This document shows, piece by piece, positions 10,553 to 22,511 of a DNA stretch of 64,000 nucleotides. Both the position numbers and the translations under genes were made by a program. The notes beneath the pieces were generated by a model. That model saw only the letters and a list, made by a program, of their open reading frames with translations, made no database searches and was not told where the DNA came from. The stretch is from Athripsodes cinereus (taxonomy: Eukaryota; Arthropoda; Insecta; Trichoptera; Leptoceridae): the NCBI GenBank assembly GCA_947579605.1, contig OX388322.1, positions 806,001-870,000 of the forward strand, written 5' to 3'. Numbering within the stretch: position 1 is the first letter of the stretch; every line of letters begins with the position of its first letter.

Positions 10553-10617
10553 GTAAATTGAACTATGGGGGAAGCCAGGGCACGGATAACGAGTAAGACG
10601 ATTTGTTTCTTAACTAT

Positions 10618-10765
10618 TTCTACTACTACACCATCACGACATAACTAGCAGACCGGCTGCATGTCTTAATTTTTTGTTGACACGGACATGGTGGCTTGCA
10701 CGTTTATTATTTGATAATGCAGTTAATCTACTAGCTACTTCTCTTATGAGAGATGATGTGATGAT
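10618..10765. mobile_element. Two SINE-V fragments fused head to head
   Basis: 10620-10662 is the minus-strand 3' end of SINE-V (TACTACTACACCATCACGAC, GCAGACCGGCTGCATG). From 10663 the same family continues in plus orientation (TCTTAATTTTTTGTTG to GAGATGATGTGATGAT), so both tails point outward. This needs an inversion or an insertion into another copy. Confidence 0.65.
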
Positions 10766-11289
10766 ATATATAAAAACATACCTATCTTTAATATTTCTAT
10801 GATTCTTTCGTCATTAATTGTATCTAGGTAAATACATGTCCGGAAAAATTATACAATTTAATACTCGTATGTTCCTCAAGAATACTTTAAAGTTCAAATA
10901 TGAAAACACACAACAAATGATTATATCACAGTACATAGATATTAATTTTGAGGAAATCACATACAACATATTGCAATCTTTCTTCTTCATATTTGTTACA
11001 AGTAAGCTTTCTTATTTGTAGCTTTTGAACACAACAATAGTAATGATAATACACTCTGTGCTTCATATATTATTAAAGAAAGCTCTACTTGGCTTACATT
11101 TGGACAGCAATGTTGTGTTTCTGTATGTTATTATTTAATATCTAAAGCTACTAAAATACAGGACTTCCACAAAGTATCATACTTTTATGTTTAGACAAAT
11201 AACTCTTTATGAACGATAGTTCCACATACATACAGAAGTCGCTTGCATACAATAATGATTTGCATTGAGGATTTATAAAAGTTATATTT

Positions 11290-11482
11290 TGAAATGTACA
11301 CCATTATATTGAGTTACAATCCATTGGATTGGTCTGCAACGAGTTAGGATTTTCTTCTCCATTCTTCCCTATTCTCAGCCAGTATCTTTAGTTCTACGTA
11401 TGTGCCACAGTTCATGCCCCTCTTCAGTTGGTCCATATACGCGTCTCTTGGTCGGCCTCTACTATTTGTGCCTTCGATCCTT
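11290..11482 (-). mobile_element. LINE 3' coding fragment (third family)
   Basis: On the minus strand one frame reads GRPRDAYMDQLKRGMNCG, then ELKILAENREEWRRKS and a stop. This is the usual end of RTE-type reverse transcriptases (GRP..., then DR..WR). Downstream bases around 11320 (AACCAATCCAATGGATTG, minus strand) recur at 21660, so the two belong to one family. Confidence 0.6.
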
Positions 11483-11697
11483 GCTTCCGCGATAGCGATG
11501 AGCAGTATTTGTGAGAAATACCATGATGATTTATATGCATGTTGTAGAATGTATATTTCGTAGAGTTTTTGGAAAGGAATACGTCTCTTACTCTTTTTTG
11601 AAAGTTTTCCGATGTCCTGTTATAACAAATATTCGTAAGACATCGCAAATAAAAAATTCAATTCAGTAATGAAATATTATGACACCAATCTTAAGCC

Positions 11698-11948
11698 GTG
11701 GACCACCCAGCAAAGAATTGGTCTCACACTCTTGTCCGTAAGTTTTCGAGTGTCCTTTAAAAGACAGGTATTCGATAAAATAAAGACATTTTACATATCA
11801 AATTCATCGATGAGATTTGCCACCCATCTTGAATGTCTTAATTTTTTATTGGCACAGAGAAGACGGTTTGCATGTTTATCATATGCAGCTGGTCTGCTGG
11901 CTATCTCACTTGTGAGATATGCCGTGATGGTGTAGTAGTAATAGTATC
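11698..11948 (+). mobile_element. SINE-V copy
   Basis: Complete: head GTGGACCACCCAGCAAAGAA, TTTTCGAGTGTCC, core GCCACCCATCTTGAATGTC, GCAGCTGGTCTGCTGGCTA and 3' end GATATGCCGTGATGGTGTAG with a TAG-type tail. A 60-90 residue ORF across it is shared with other copies and reflects similarity between copies, not a gene. Confidence 0.85.
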
Positions 11949-12767
11949 CATAGTAGTTGCCCCAGAACAGACCTTAGTCTAGTGGGGCAATATATTCCAA
12001 AATGTTGATATTTTTGTTTGTTTATACATATTTACTGTTTTTTGGAATAAATATTGAATAAAAAATGTTAAAAAAAATCTTAAAAAACGATCATTTTGTT
12101 GGCATGTGATAAATCTTAATCGAAATAGTTTACATTCTTCCTATATTTCCATAAGAAACATCAAGAACAGATGACGATTTCACCCACAAAAGACAATAAT
12201 ATTATGACTTTGTATGTGGATACTCTGTATATTGTGAAGGATATTAACATCCCCCATGTTGCACTTTTATATTACGTAGGTAGCAACTATCTGAAATGGG
12301 GCAGAATATCCCTTGTGGAAAATATAATATTTGTCACTGGAAGATGAAAAAACATGAGAAAGAAAGTCCATTTCATGGAATATGAGTAATAATTCCATAC
12401 AATATGACTGGAAAGTAGACCCTTAGGAGGTTGCTAAGGAAATAAATATTTAATTTTACAGTATCTTTTACATGTTGTGTATTTCCTTCTCTTCTACAGT
12501 CTATACGAGTATTTAGGTAAGGTTAGGTTAGGAGTATTATTATATAATATATTATATTCATTCATTCTTAGAGAAAGGCCCAATTGACACATGCCACTTA
12601 ATTTACTATCTTCTAACAATAGCTTATACCTGGACTATGCTATTCTTTCCCAATCATCACTCCATCTCGACGACTTTCCTCCCATATTTTTTCTCCTTGT
12701 AACTAGTTTTCAGTTCATTTATTTACGGCTCTTATCTATCTTCTTTTCTACAACTTACTTACTTCCT

Positions 12768-13085
12768 TGTGCAGCTATTCCTGCCCACTGCTGAGCATAA
12801 GCCTCCCCTATTTGTCTCCAGACATCCTGTCCTGAGCTTTCTGCAACCAGTCACCAGCGATTCTTCTAATGTCGTCTAACCAACGTCTTTGAGGTCTTCC
12901 TCTACTCCTTTTATCTTCACGAGGTTTCCACTACAATACCCTTTTTGTCCATCTTTAAGTCTAACAACATACTTTAACCTTGCCACTCTTTCAATAACAT
13001 CTGTAACTCCCGATCTTCTACGTATCTCCGTGTTTCTAATGCGATCAGAGAGTTTTATTTGTAACATCGCTCTTTCATACTTTTC
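12768..13085 (-). mobile_element. LINE-A 3' fragment, degenerate
   Basis: The minus strand reads MLQIKLSDRIRNTEIRRRSG, then VTDVIERVARLKY, with frameshifts before GVEEDLKDVG and the terminal block near 12790 (CCACTGCTGAGCATAAGCCT on plus). It is closely related to 9233-9580 and clearly broken. Confidence 0.8.
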
Positions 13086-15170
13086 TACAACTTACGTGTC
13101 CAGTACTTTCTCTTTTTTATTTTGGAATAAATTTTCCAATGCCTTGTTAACTAGTTAAATATTTAACCAACTCACACAATGTACACATGTGTTAATTGAG
13201 TTGACGTTCATTTTGTTAGACTCCATATTGATTTATGGAAATAAACACAAACTGTTAAAGTTTTACATTATTTAATAATAGGTTAAACAAATATTGGTTT
13301 TAACTTATAAAGTCATTGTCAAACTGGTTCACAATTTATGTGGTTCTATTAGAATGTATTTGCTTTTTCTTCTTATTGTGTCATAATTATCAAATAGCCA
13401 ATCCTGAGATACGTGTCATATCGAATATTTTCCAATACACATTATATTTTCCCGTCAAAGTACATGATCAAGGTATGTAAATTCGCATGGTTTTATAGCG
13501 GCTTATAATCAGTTCAGGCCATGACTGAAATCTTTGAGTCACTAACCTTTTCATTGTCATTGTTTACTTACATTATTCAAATACCTAAACAAATAGTAAT
13601 GTATTGCACATACTGCATATCATAAAACGCTGATTCTTGTGTAAATATCTCGTAATAAAATTGTGAATTTGAGTACCGAAACATCCGTTGCAGTATAAGA
13701 AAAAGGAGCGGATTGCGTGTCTTGGTGTTGTTATCTACACAAAACATAATATCTCTCCATACACAATCTGGAGATAATAACCACACACATATGTACAATC
13801 CACACGACAGAACGATTCAACCGATAGTTATACTATCTACTACTACTGTTAGTACATTCATTGTCAGTTGATAGGACCCTTGACGGCTATATAATGTTCT
13901 CCCTTTCCCCGCTAAGTAACGCTGTAACTGATGGTTACCTTCCTTTCTAACTACGATAGTCAACCAATGGATCCTCATCATACAGAGAAACTTATATCGA
14001 CGACAAGACGCAATATGAAGCTCCGAAGGAAATGGATAATTTTTTTTTTTAATGTTTTTTCTTTTTTTTCTAATGTTTTGTGATTAACACTGTGGAAATT
14101 AACAAAGTTTCTTTTATTTTTAAATTAATAATGGATAATTCTTATTTTTTATCCACTATTTTAACTTTTTCCTTATACAATGTTAATGAATAATGGATAA
14201 AAGAGAAGGTTTTCTACTCACTGCATATCCGTCAAACTAAAAAAAACGTTTATTTATAAATAGAATTTTCACGGGATTGTATTGGTCTTGAGTCGGCTTT
14301 CAGGAACTTCCGCTATCATTATCAGGCGAGCATAAGGTCAGTTTTTAAAGTTATGCGCCCTCCACTTCATCCATTTTCCCTCGCCACGTTAACGTTCTTC
14401 TTGGGTAAAGTAAAAAAATATTCAACTTGGATATATTATTTTTGATTGCCTCTCATCTTATATATCTCTATGACCAAAGCCATTGTGAAACCGAAGTTTA
14501 TCATCTTATAAAAGCATTCATAGAAATGTTTCTGAAAAATCAAGAAAAAATTGAACAAGTATCCGACATAGTTTCTGACGAAAGTTTCATCCTGCGGAAG
14601 TCTCTCCTTTTATTATTATGTTTTATGGTTGTGTGATGATACCATTCTTCTGTCCACCCTCTTTCAGACCAGATTCTGGACTTAACTGAAAGGTTGATAA
14701 CCTCACCACGCTCTGTACACTATCTGTATATTATAATTATAGTACATACATAGTTCTAAATGATATTTATTTCCTACAAACAGTAGCTTACAATTTAAAA
14801 TATTGTCATACTTGATATTGTAGGAACATTAACTTTGTCAGTTGGTGTTGTAAACTCTTGTAAATAAAAATCTGTTTTTCAAATGTGTGTGTGTTTTGCT
14901 CAAATTTGTTTTTTTTTAATTTTCAAATGTTTGTTATAACAATAAATTATACACTTAGTATATTCCTTATAAATTACTTGTGTGTTTTGTAATTCTTTTA
15001 TATACCTTCAAGTTTTTTACCGTAGTTTTTAGTTCTTATCTGTTGTGTATTTAAAGTATCATTTTGTAATTATTTTTTATCAAATAATTTAATTAATCAA
15101 ATTAAGTTAGGTATTCACTTTCTTAAAATGTTTTTTGCTGAAGGAAATCATTTGTATGTATTACTTGTAT
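13086..15170. other. Intergenic, AT-rich, little recognisable
   Basis: No gene seen. A fragment at 14285-14328 (TTGAGTCGGCTTTCAGGAAC, then CATTATCAGG) matches the core of the foldback elements at 30787 and 48669. Runs of T and ATGGATAA-type low-complexity sequence lie at 14040-14220. Several short ORFs (for example 14427-14636) lack any motif or coding signature. Confidence 0.5.
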
Positions 15171-15171
15171 A

Positions 15172-15421
15172 CCCGTGGAGCACCCGGTAAAGAATTGGTC
15201 CCCCACTCTTCTCCGTAAGTTTTCGAGTGTCCTGTAAAAGGCAGGTGTTCGAAAAAATTAAGACATTTTACATCTTAAATTCAGCGATGAGGTTTGCCAC
15301 CCATCCTGAATGTATTGATTGTATATTGGCACGGAGAGGACAGATTTCATGTTTATTATATGCAGCTGGTCTGCTGGCTACCCCACTTGTGAGATATGCC
15401 GTGATGGTATAGTAGTATAGT
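15172..15421 (+). mobile_element. SINE-V copy (near-consensus)
   Basis: Starts CCCGTGGAGCACCCGGTAAA, where TGGAGCACCCGG resembles a pol III box A and AGGTGTTCGAA at 15242 a box B. It continues with GCCACCCATCCTGAATGT, GGCACGGAGAGGACAG, CTGGCTACCCCACTTGTG and ends GATATGCCGTGATGGTATAG(TAG)n. One of the least altered copies in the window. Confidence 0.88.
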
Positions 15422-16584
15422 TGTATACAAGTTTTTGAAAAAAAAAAAAAAAGGCCTTTATGCCGTTAGTGATAAATAAATATTATAATAAATAAATTTA
15501 AAAAAAATCTTCATTATTGTTGTTACATTGCTTTAATATATGTTGGTTTTGTGTTTTTTTTTTTGCTTTGAATTTTTATCTGTTGAGCTTTTTTGGTTTA
15601 TAACGTATGTAATCACGGTTATTGTTATACTTATTGTATTGACTGTTTGTTCCTTAAGAATTAATAAATGAAATGAAAAAAGAATAAAAGAAATTAATAA
15701 AAGAAAAAAAAAATAAGAAAAAATAAAAAGAAAAAATAAATAAGTGAAAATTCGTACTCAGCGTACAAATCAGTAAATCAAATTGTACATTAAACTTATT
15801 CGCACCAAACTTACATAAAAACATTTACGATTAATCCATATATAACGTAATGTATTTATTTAATTATAATAAATTATTTTATGTTAGTATCGCATACTAT
15901 AAGTTATTTATTTCAGGAATTGCCGATATCTGAAAAGATTGGGGTCAACTGGATGTAGTTAATGTTTTCTTGCTCCATTTAGAAACACTCTTAAAATATT
16001 TCCGTTTAAATATTGTATTATGTGTTTTTTATTACATCAAGTCTATGAAGTTTTATTCCCAATAATAAATCAATTTGTATACTCATGATTCCGTACGCAG
16101 TACATATGTAGGGCATTCCACTCCATAGTACTATCTTGCAAATAATAACTATCAAATGTAGTGAAAAAGTTTTCTTCTGGGCTGAGTGGCTTTAATCTCC
16201 AGAGCAATTTATGTCCCATGGACGACACTTTTCTGCTAGTGCTGACCGTGAAAGCTTAAGGATCGTACATATATTTATTTATTATCAAATATACGGCATA
16301 TGCCATTACAAAGAATATTACAAATTAAAATAAAGATATACACTTCACATAAAATATCACAAAATAAAATAAAAATACAAACTTCACATGCATTAGTTGA
16401 TACTTAGAAACAATCCAAAGAATAAATTATAATAAAAGAAAGTACTTTCATATTACCATCCTAAAAAATATATCTATATACATCTCATTTGTAAAATAGA
16501 ATTTATATCTAAATCTATCTTTAACTAACGAATGCCCTGCATACGAAATGCATTAGTATTAAATTTTGTTATTATGAATTACTG

Positions 16585-16700
16585 AATATCATCATCTCCG
16601 TTGGTCCCTCAATCCTGAGGATCGTGTCCATCATGCTTCGTTCTGTAGACCATCTGTCTCCATGTTGAGAGATCCTCCGCCATGTGCAAGGCCCCGTGAA
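16585..16700 (-). mobile_element. LINE 3' coding fragment
   Basis: The minus strand reads MAEDLSTWRQMVYRTKHDGH followed by DPQD and a stop, which resembles the ED/DR..WR..V terminal block of RTE-type LINE proteins. Too short to place in a clade. Confidence 0.5.
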
Positions 16701-17149
16701 GTGAGCTCTGTGAATATAATAGAATTTCTGTGTGTCTGTATTTTTCTGTTATGTTTTACTATTGTCTTGATTGTTTACGTACAATGATAGCGAAAAGGTT
16801 TTTTTTACTGTAATGCTGTTCATTGTTTCATTTAGGTATACAATAAATAAATAAATATAAAACTTTTACATAGGACGATATATTATTATCACACATAATT
16901 TTATAGATTGTTAACCAAAACTTCAAATGTTGTCTACAACTCAAAAAACTGCATTGACTGATAAAAATAATCTACGGTATTATCTCTAACTTTGCCTAAA
17001 TTTGTCTATTTTTATATTATAATCAAATATCCATGCCTGAACACATTCATACACAACCTATTAAGAATATTACTCAACACAAAATTCATCTGCACAACCA
17101 ACAGACTGTACAAACTCTCTTAAGTAGTATTATTTGAAACAATCCTAAG

Positions 17150-17345
17150 TTTTTTTTTTAGAATATTGGCGATGCATCCTTGTTTGGATGATTTCCGCCA
17201 TTTTTTTTTTTTTTAAAAAGATATATCTGGGTTTTTTTTATAAACCCAAATACAACCTTATACACCTTTCACACTAAGCTAAAAGCTTGTGCCGTGAAAG
17301 GGGAGTTTGCCGGCATCTGGTATCGAACCACGGACCCCTTATTTA
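17150..17345 (-). mobile_element. SINE-2 copy (truncated head)
   Basis: Plus-strand order: poly-T/A, AAAGATATATCTGGGTTT, ATAAACCCAAATACAACC, AAAAGCTTGTG, GAAAGGGGAGTTTGCCGGC, then box B in reverse (GGTATCGAACCACGGACCCC). It stops there, so the box A part is missing. Confidence 0.8.
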
Positions 17346-17756
17346 CAATATCCTAAGTTATGTAGTATCCCAAATATACATATAACCTAGTATTGTTACA
17401 AATTTTTAGTTAGTCCATACATAGAAACGGAGTATTAATATTTAAGTATTAAGTTGCTTTTACTTTTGTTTGAAATTTTGCATCGTCTAATCATCTACCA
17501 AGGTCCTTGTCCTCAAACTTCAAAACATTTATTGCAGGAAGGACATTATAATTACTATTACTGGAGAACTTTTAACGTTGAGTGAGGTTACGACTTTCTG
17601 TCTATCTGCTAGACTCATCCATGAACATTGTAATGGTAATTATTTGTAGAGAATCCTTTTATTACATTGCCAATATAATTAACTACTGCCCATCTTAATC
17701 AAGAAGATCGTTCACCCCACATTTTGGTTCATTTTATGGCTACAGTCACGAAAGGA

Positions 17757-17787
17757 TGTGCATACATACATACATACATACATACAA
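17757..17787. repeat. (CATA)n microsatellite
   Basis: About seven CATA units in a row. The overlapping minus-strand ORF owes its repeated MYVC residues to this run. Confidence 0.9.
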
Positions 17788-17854
17788 ACATTGTAGATAT
17801 TAACACATACAAAGTAACATGATGAACCTACTCGAACAAAGATCACTTCAGTTA

Positions 17855-18391
17855 TGGGGTGTTCACATTTGGCGAATATCGCCAGCCGAATTTCAAAATA
17901 TAACGCCAGGCGAAAAAACAAAATTCGCCGTACGCCCATTGATTGTCACACCTGTTCACACAAGTCCACCGATATAGAAACGATCTGTCAGATGCGTTTT
18001 GATTTTGACACTGTTTTCAAAATGGCGTCGAGATGGAGATCGCGAAGTGTTTATTTTTAGTCGAAAATGTTATAGTAGAGGTTATAAGGCGCCTTTTAAT
18101 CAAGGAAACAAACGCCACAAACCAACAACAAAGATAACAGCTGTCACGAAGCGGGAAACATTTATAAAATTTATAGGTTATAAAGTTTTTACCATAGATA
18201 TGAACGCCGCGCACATCTGCGCATGCGCGAATCGTTCAATCGTCCGAAAATGTTGGAAGGTGGTCAACTCGAGACGATATCGTTTCTACTGGTTTTTATC
18301 GTTTCAGACTAGCTGTCATTTTGTTCACACGGTTCAAATGGCTGGCGATATTTTGGTGCCTGGCGATATTCGCCAAAGTGAGAACACCACA
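17855..18391. mobile_element. Non-autonomous PIF/Harbinger-like DNA transposon
   Basis: Terminal inverted repeats TGGGGTGTTCACATTTGGCG (left) and its near complement ending CCAAAGTGAGAACACCACA (right), which extend inward to GCGAATATCGCCAG. The element is bordered by TTA at 17852-17854 and 18392-18394, a 3-bp duplication typical of this superfamily. It is 537 bp long with no transposase ORF. It is less AT-rich than its surroundings. Confidence 0.75.
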
Positions 18392-18587
18392 TTAGGAAAC
18401 ATAATTCGTTGGATAAATATTGCTAAATAAATGTTTTTTTTTTGCAAATGAAACGCAAGGGAAGAGTGAATTTTGAATTTGGGAGCTTTATATTTGTATT
18501 TTGTTTATTGGTTGTTGTAAAAATTTAACGATTTAAAACACTGTTGATTTACGTTAATTGTTGATTTTACTTGTGTGAGTTTAGGTT

Positions 18588-18695
18588 TAGGGGAGGTGCC
18601 GGCATACTCCCCTTTCACGACACAAGTTTTTAGCTTACTGTGAAAGGTGTATAAGGTTGTATTTGGGTTTGTAACAAAAACCCGGATATAATTTT
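18588..18695 (+). mobile_element. SINE-2 3' fragment
   Basis: GGTGCCGGCATACTCCCCTT, CACGACACAAGTTTTTAGCT, GAAAGGTGTATAAGGTTG and the terminal hairpin TTTGGGTTTGTAACAAAAAC. The tRNA-derived head is missing. Confidence 0.8.
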
Positions 18696-18699
18696 AAAA

Positions 18700-20370
18700 A
18701 TTATTTTCAATGTCTTTTTAAATTATTATATTTTTTAAATTTTATGAAATATATTTTTCATGTCTTGTAAAAGGCTCCAAATATTAAAAAAAGTATACAT
18801 TTATGAAACAAATACGTCAAAAAGTTTTGTTTTATAAAATTGAATCGTTAATTTTTCGAGTGTTGTTTTATGGTTTCAATGGCATCGCATCGAATGCACT
18901 GATGGAATTCTCTCACTTACATGGTGTGCGACTGTGCGAATAATATATAAAATGAACAGCTTTTCGGCCTGTATATAAAACACTTAACGGTACTTATTTT
19001 TAATTAAAGCTTTTTTTAAATAACGGAATGATGCATATTGTGGTGTTCTGAAAGAGAATGGCGACATGTGTGACAAATTATAGTGGCTTAGAGTAAGTAG
19101 GTACACAGGTACGGAGTTGAGTAGAGCAAAACACCATATTGTAAGTATTATATTCGTATTGTGCACCCTGAGTTTAGTCCTTTTATTCCACGTAATTTAA
19201 CATTTAGTGTCGCATCTCATAATGTGAAAGAAAGTACCTAGTTGTAGAAATGTAACACTATAATATATAGGCACACTGAACAGTACAACGACCCTTGTTC
19301 TCTGTAGTAGTATGTACATCTCTGTAGTAAGTACAAATGTTATATATGCCCAATAGATTATTTTACTGAAACGGTTTTTTTATATTTTTCAGATGTAGGT
19401 ATGAATAGACGGATATGGAACTATCCGTAAAAATCTCTTGTTGTCCAACGAACTCCAAATCGTGTTATTCATATTTGGATTCAGTTTTAAATTACTGTAT
19501 TTATAATGTTTTCAGAGAAACTAAATAAAATATTCATTCAATATTCTTAATATGGTCAAAAGCGTGTAAGTCCTGAAATTCTCCTTGGAATGCGTGTTTG
19601 GGACCCTCGTTTATCAGATGGTCGATAGTTTACGTTATTTCACATGTGCTGGTGAATCAATCCATCTCCATTGGTATAATTTAAAAAGGTAGTACAGCCT
19701 ACATCACATCTTATACGGTTTATTGTACACCATATTTTCCTGCGAATTGTAAATCCAGGCAATTATTCTGTCAAATCTGGTATAAGGTTTTGTTTTCTTA
19801 CTGACGAAAATGTCCAAAATTTTCTCCACCTACCTTCAGTACTACAATTTGATGTTTTAGTTATATAACGTTGTATAAATAACTCTCCGTAGTTAGAAAA
19901 CATTCTACTGCTAATTAAGTAATATAGGAATTCTAGTCAGAAATGTACCTAAAACAAATATCAAGCTGTCGGAATATTAAATAGAGCTCTTGTTTGTCAA
20001 CTATTTTAGGCTAACACTGTTTTGTATAAGAAACATATATTGTCCGTTTCAACCCCAATATTAAAACAATATTTTTATTGAACCCAATGGTTAACTTATT
20101 TATTTAATTTTGTTACAATGGTTTGTAGAAAACCAAACAGCAGATTAAAATTCTTCTCTTTGAACTGAACATACTGGCTGAGGTAGGATTGTACAACCGG
20201 ATATTTTCTGTTTACATGACATTCCTACAGCAGTTAATATTATTATGTATGAGCCTCTAACCATTTCTCCACATTACTATAACATATTGTGCTATATTAT
20301 ACTTTACTAAGTTCCACACAACACACACAAACACACAAGGCTCTAGACATTATTTACGTGCATATTAAAC
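18700..20370. other. Intergenic, no gene or recognised repeat
   Basis: AT-rich and apparently unique. I see no conserved coding block; the ORF at 18984-19166 (minus) has no motif. An AATAAA-rich stretch at 19525 could be an old LINE tail. Confidence 0.4.
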
Positions 20371-20374
20371 TCCA

Positions 20375-20756
20375 TATTATTCCATATCCTTCCATCTATG
20401 GAGAGACAAATGTTAGGCATAAGTCTGAAAGATAGAATCAGAAATGAAGAAATCAGACGCCGGACAAAGGTTGTCGACGTGGTGGATCGTATTGCCAAGC
20501 TAAAGTGGCAATGGGCAGGTCATGTTGCCAGACAAGGAACAGACAGATGGGCACCCAGAGTCCTAGGATGGAGACCATGGGACATGAAAAGAGGAATAGG
20601 CCGGCCTCAGAAACGTTGGGCCGATGATATTGTCCCTGTCGCGGGTAGCAGGTGGAGGAGAGAAGCCCAAATAAGAGAAGAATGGAAGAAATTAGAAGAG
20701 GCCTACATCCAGCAGTGGAGAGACGGCTGAAGAAGAAGAAGAAGAAGATTATTCCA
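20375..20756 (+). mobile_element. RTE-like LINE 3' end with (GAA)n tail
   Basis: One frame reads MERQMLGISLKDRIRNEEIR, then RRTKVVDVVDRIAKLKWQWA, GHVARQGTDRW, GRPQKRWADDI and EAYIQQWRDG followed by TGA (20398-20730). The tail is GAAGAAGAAGAAGAAG. It is related to LINE-A but distinct in sequence and tail. The coding end is intact; everything upstream is lost. Confidence 0.87.
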
Positions 20757-20941
20757 AGTGGCTTTCAGCTGTACTATACACTTCTGAAAACTGAAACACT
20801 TCAGTACAATACAACATGTATTGTGATATTGTGTAAGATATGGCTTTATTATTATTACTGTTGGCATTGAAATCTGTTTTCAAAATACTGTTTTTCAGAT
20901 TTGGCTCTCAGGGGTATCTGAAAATAATATGTTATGTATTT

Positions 20942-21035
20942 TATAAAATGCTCCATGAAGCATCTGGCAAGGAATTAGTTTCAAATCGTTTTCAAGTGTC
21001 CTGTTAAAGCAGGAATCCATAAACTTATAGGTAAC
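20942..21035 (+). mobile_element. SINE-V 5' fragment, degenerate
   Basis: GAAGCATCTGGCAAGGAATT, then TTTTCAAGTGTCCTGTTAAA and GCAGGAATCC follow the order of the first 90 bases of SINE-V. Heavily mutated. Confidence 0.5.
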
Positions 21036-21639
21036 ATGGGCCACTCTGTGGGATTTGATAGATAAATAAAGTGGACGTGCAAATGATAGAATCACTTGAT
21101 GTTTCGTTAAAATCTGTATCCTTAAAAAGGACATAGGGTGATGTGATACCTACATCTGTTATTGCCTATAAAGTGCACTTAGCCCCAAACACAAAACAAT
21201 CTGAAATATTTTACATCTACATATATATGTACATACATCCCTTTAAGAAGAAACCTACACTTCAGAATATACATAATTTCGAATGACTAAATATTATTTG
21301 CTGTATCTTTGTGTTTTGTAATGTCATACCTAGATATTATTATTTGAGATGTAATCATGTGGTCGGAATGGGCCATTTACTTTTATCTGATCTGTAAGAA
21401 GTGTTTGTCCCATACATTGCTTCACTAGATAACAATAATATTGTTGATTTGTGTACACCCTTAAAGACAATAACATTTCCTCCCTATAACAGAGTATACA
21501 TATTCCCTTCTCAAACAGAAGCCATCATGATTTTACTCGACATTCATACAACTTTGACTTCATATTAGCAATGACTCTATTCGCAATAAACAACACGCTC
21601 GACTGACGAGCGAGCGATAGTAAATTCAATTCGCAGAGT

Positions 21640-22085
21640 GAACAGAATGTTTAACTTGTGAGTAACAATCCATTGAATTGAACTGTAGCAAGCTTGACTT
21701 TTTTTATGTCATCCTTATCCCCTACCAGCCTTTGCAGTTCTAAATATTTTGATACTCCATACGGCGCATGTCCTTCAGCATTAGATCCATGATTTTTTTA
21801 AATTCATTTGACATATCAACAGACTTTTTACAAATGTAAAACATAAACGAATCATTAAGCAACATTAGTCCACTTTCTGTTAGCGCGTTCATTAATAAAT
21901 TAAAAATAGTACGCATCAACAGAAGAGAAATAAAAGATTCAAAAAAAGAAAAAGAAGAAAAACGGAACAATTTCGTTTCTTGGTCGGCCTTTGCAATTCT
22001 GCATTCGCTCATAGCCTCAGTAATGACAATAAGAAAACTCCAAGGCTGATATTGTGGCCAATCCAGTTGACCCATTTCAGAGTTA
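21640..22085 (-). mobile_element. LINE 3' fragment (same family as 11290-11482), broken
   Basis: Minus-strand GCAAAGGCCGACCAAGAAAC matches the GRPR block of the copy at 11440, and TTCAATTCAATGGATTGTTA at 21660 matches its 3' end. Between them (about 21740-21970) is unrelated A-rich sequence, so the copy has an insertion or has decayed. The 111-residue minus ORF is a composite, not a gene. Confidence 0.55.
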
Positions 22086-22114
22086 AATCAATGATCTTTC
22101 CATTTCTGCAACAT

Positions 22115-22222
22115 CCATAGGTGAGGGAGGGTGCAACCCTTAATGTGTGCGATCTTTCCAAACTGTTCTGGGTCTGGGTGGTACATGTATAATGTGTTTA
22201 GTATATTGTATGTATATATTTT
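22115..22222 (+). mobile_element. SINE-1 fragment
   Basis: TTCTGGGTCTGGGTGGTACA and TAATGTGTTTAGTATATTGT match the SINE-1 body. The head is degenerate, and the 3' end is replaced by the SINE-2 that begins at about 22222. Confidence 0.65.
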
Positions 22223-22511
22223 TATTTTTTAAATATATCTGTAGGCCTGGTCAAAACACATTTAAGCGTTTCGTTTTCGTTCAAATTTTGACGACGTTGC
22301 GAGAACGCGTCAGTTTTCGTAGCTAAAATACACAAGTAGCTACGAAAATTGACACGTTCTCGCAACGTCGTTTACATTTGAACGAAAACGAAACGAAAAC
22401 GTAACGCTAAAATGTGTTTTGACTAGGCCCACTGGGCTTTGTTATAAACCCAAATACAACCTTATGCACCTTTCACAGTAAGTTTAACTTGTGTCTTTAA
22501 AAGGAAGTTTA
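22222..22511 (-). mobile_element. SINE-2 split by a MITE
   Basis: SINE-2 sequence runs TTTTAAATATATCTG (to 22241), is interrupted by the element 22242-22431, and resumes at CTGGGCTTTGTTATAAACCC (22432), AATACAACCTTATGCACC and CTTGTGTC. It is cut again at 22511 by a second element. Confidence 0.75.
22242..22431. mobile_element. Palindromic MITE, Harbinger-like (GGCCT ends)
   Basis: 190 bp. The ends TAGGCCTGGTCAAAACACA and TGTGTTTTGACTAGGCCCA are inverted, and the complementarity continues inward (CGACGTTGCGAGAACG with CGTTCTCGCAACGTCG, and GTAGCTA...TAGCTAC near the centre). It interrupts SINE-2 with CTG on both sides (22239-22241, 22432-22434), a 3-bp duplication. The SINE-2 consensus supplies the uninterrupted site. 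Confidence 0.8.

Noticed and set aside
15227..15412. Conserved 60-63 residue ORF (MSCKRQVFEKIKTFYILNSA...) found also at 24109, 36116 and 52693
   Set aside because: It always coincides with SINE-V. Similarity is at DNA level over the whole repeat, and other copies break the frame. It is a repeat by-product, not a small protein.
17999..18430. 143-residue ORF in the 537-bp Harbinger-like element
   Set aside because: No transposase or Myb motif, and overlapping ORFs exist in other frames; due to lower AT content.
21740..22075. 111-residue minus ORF
   Set aside because: A short LINE-derived part (AKADQETK) joined to A-rich sequence; no coherent domain.
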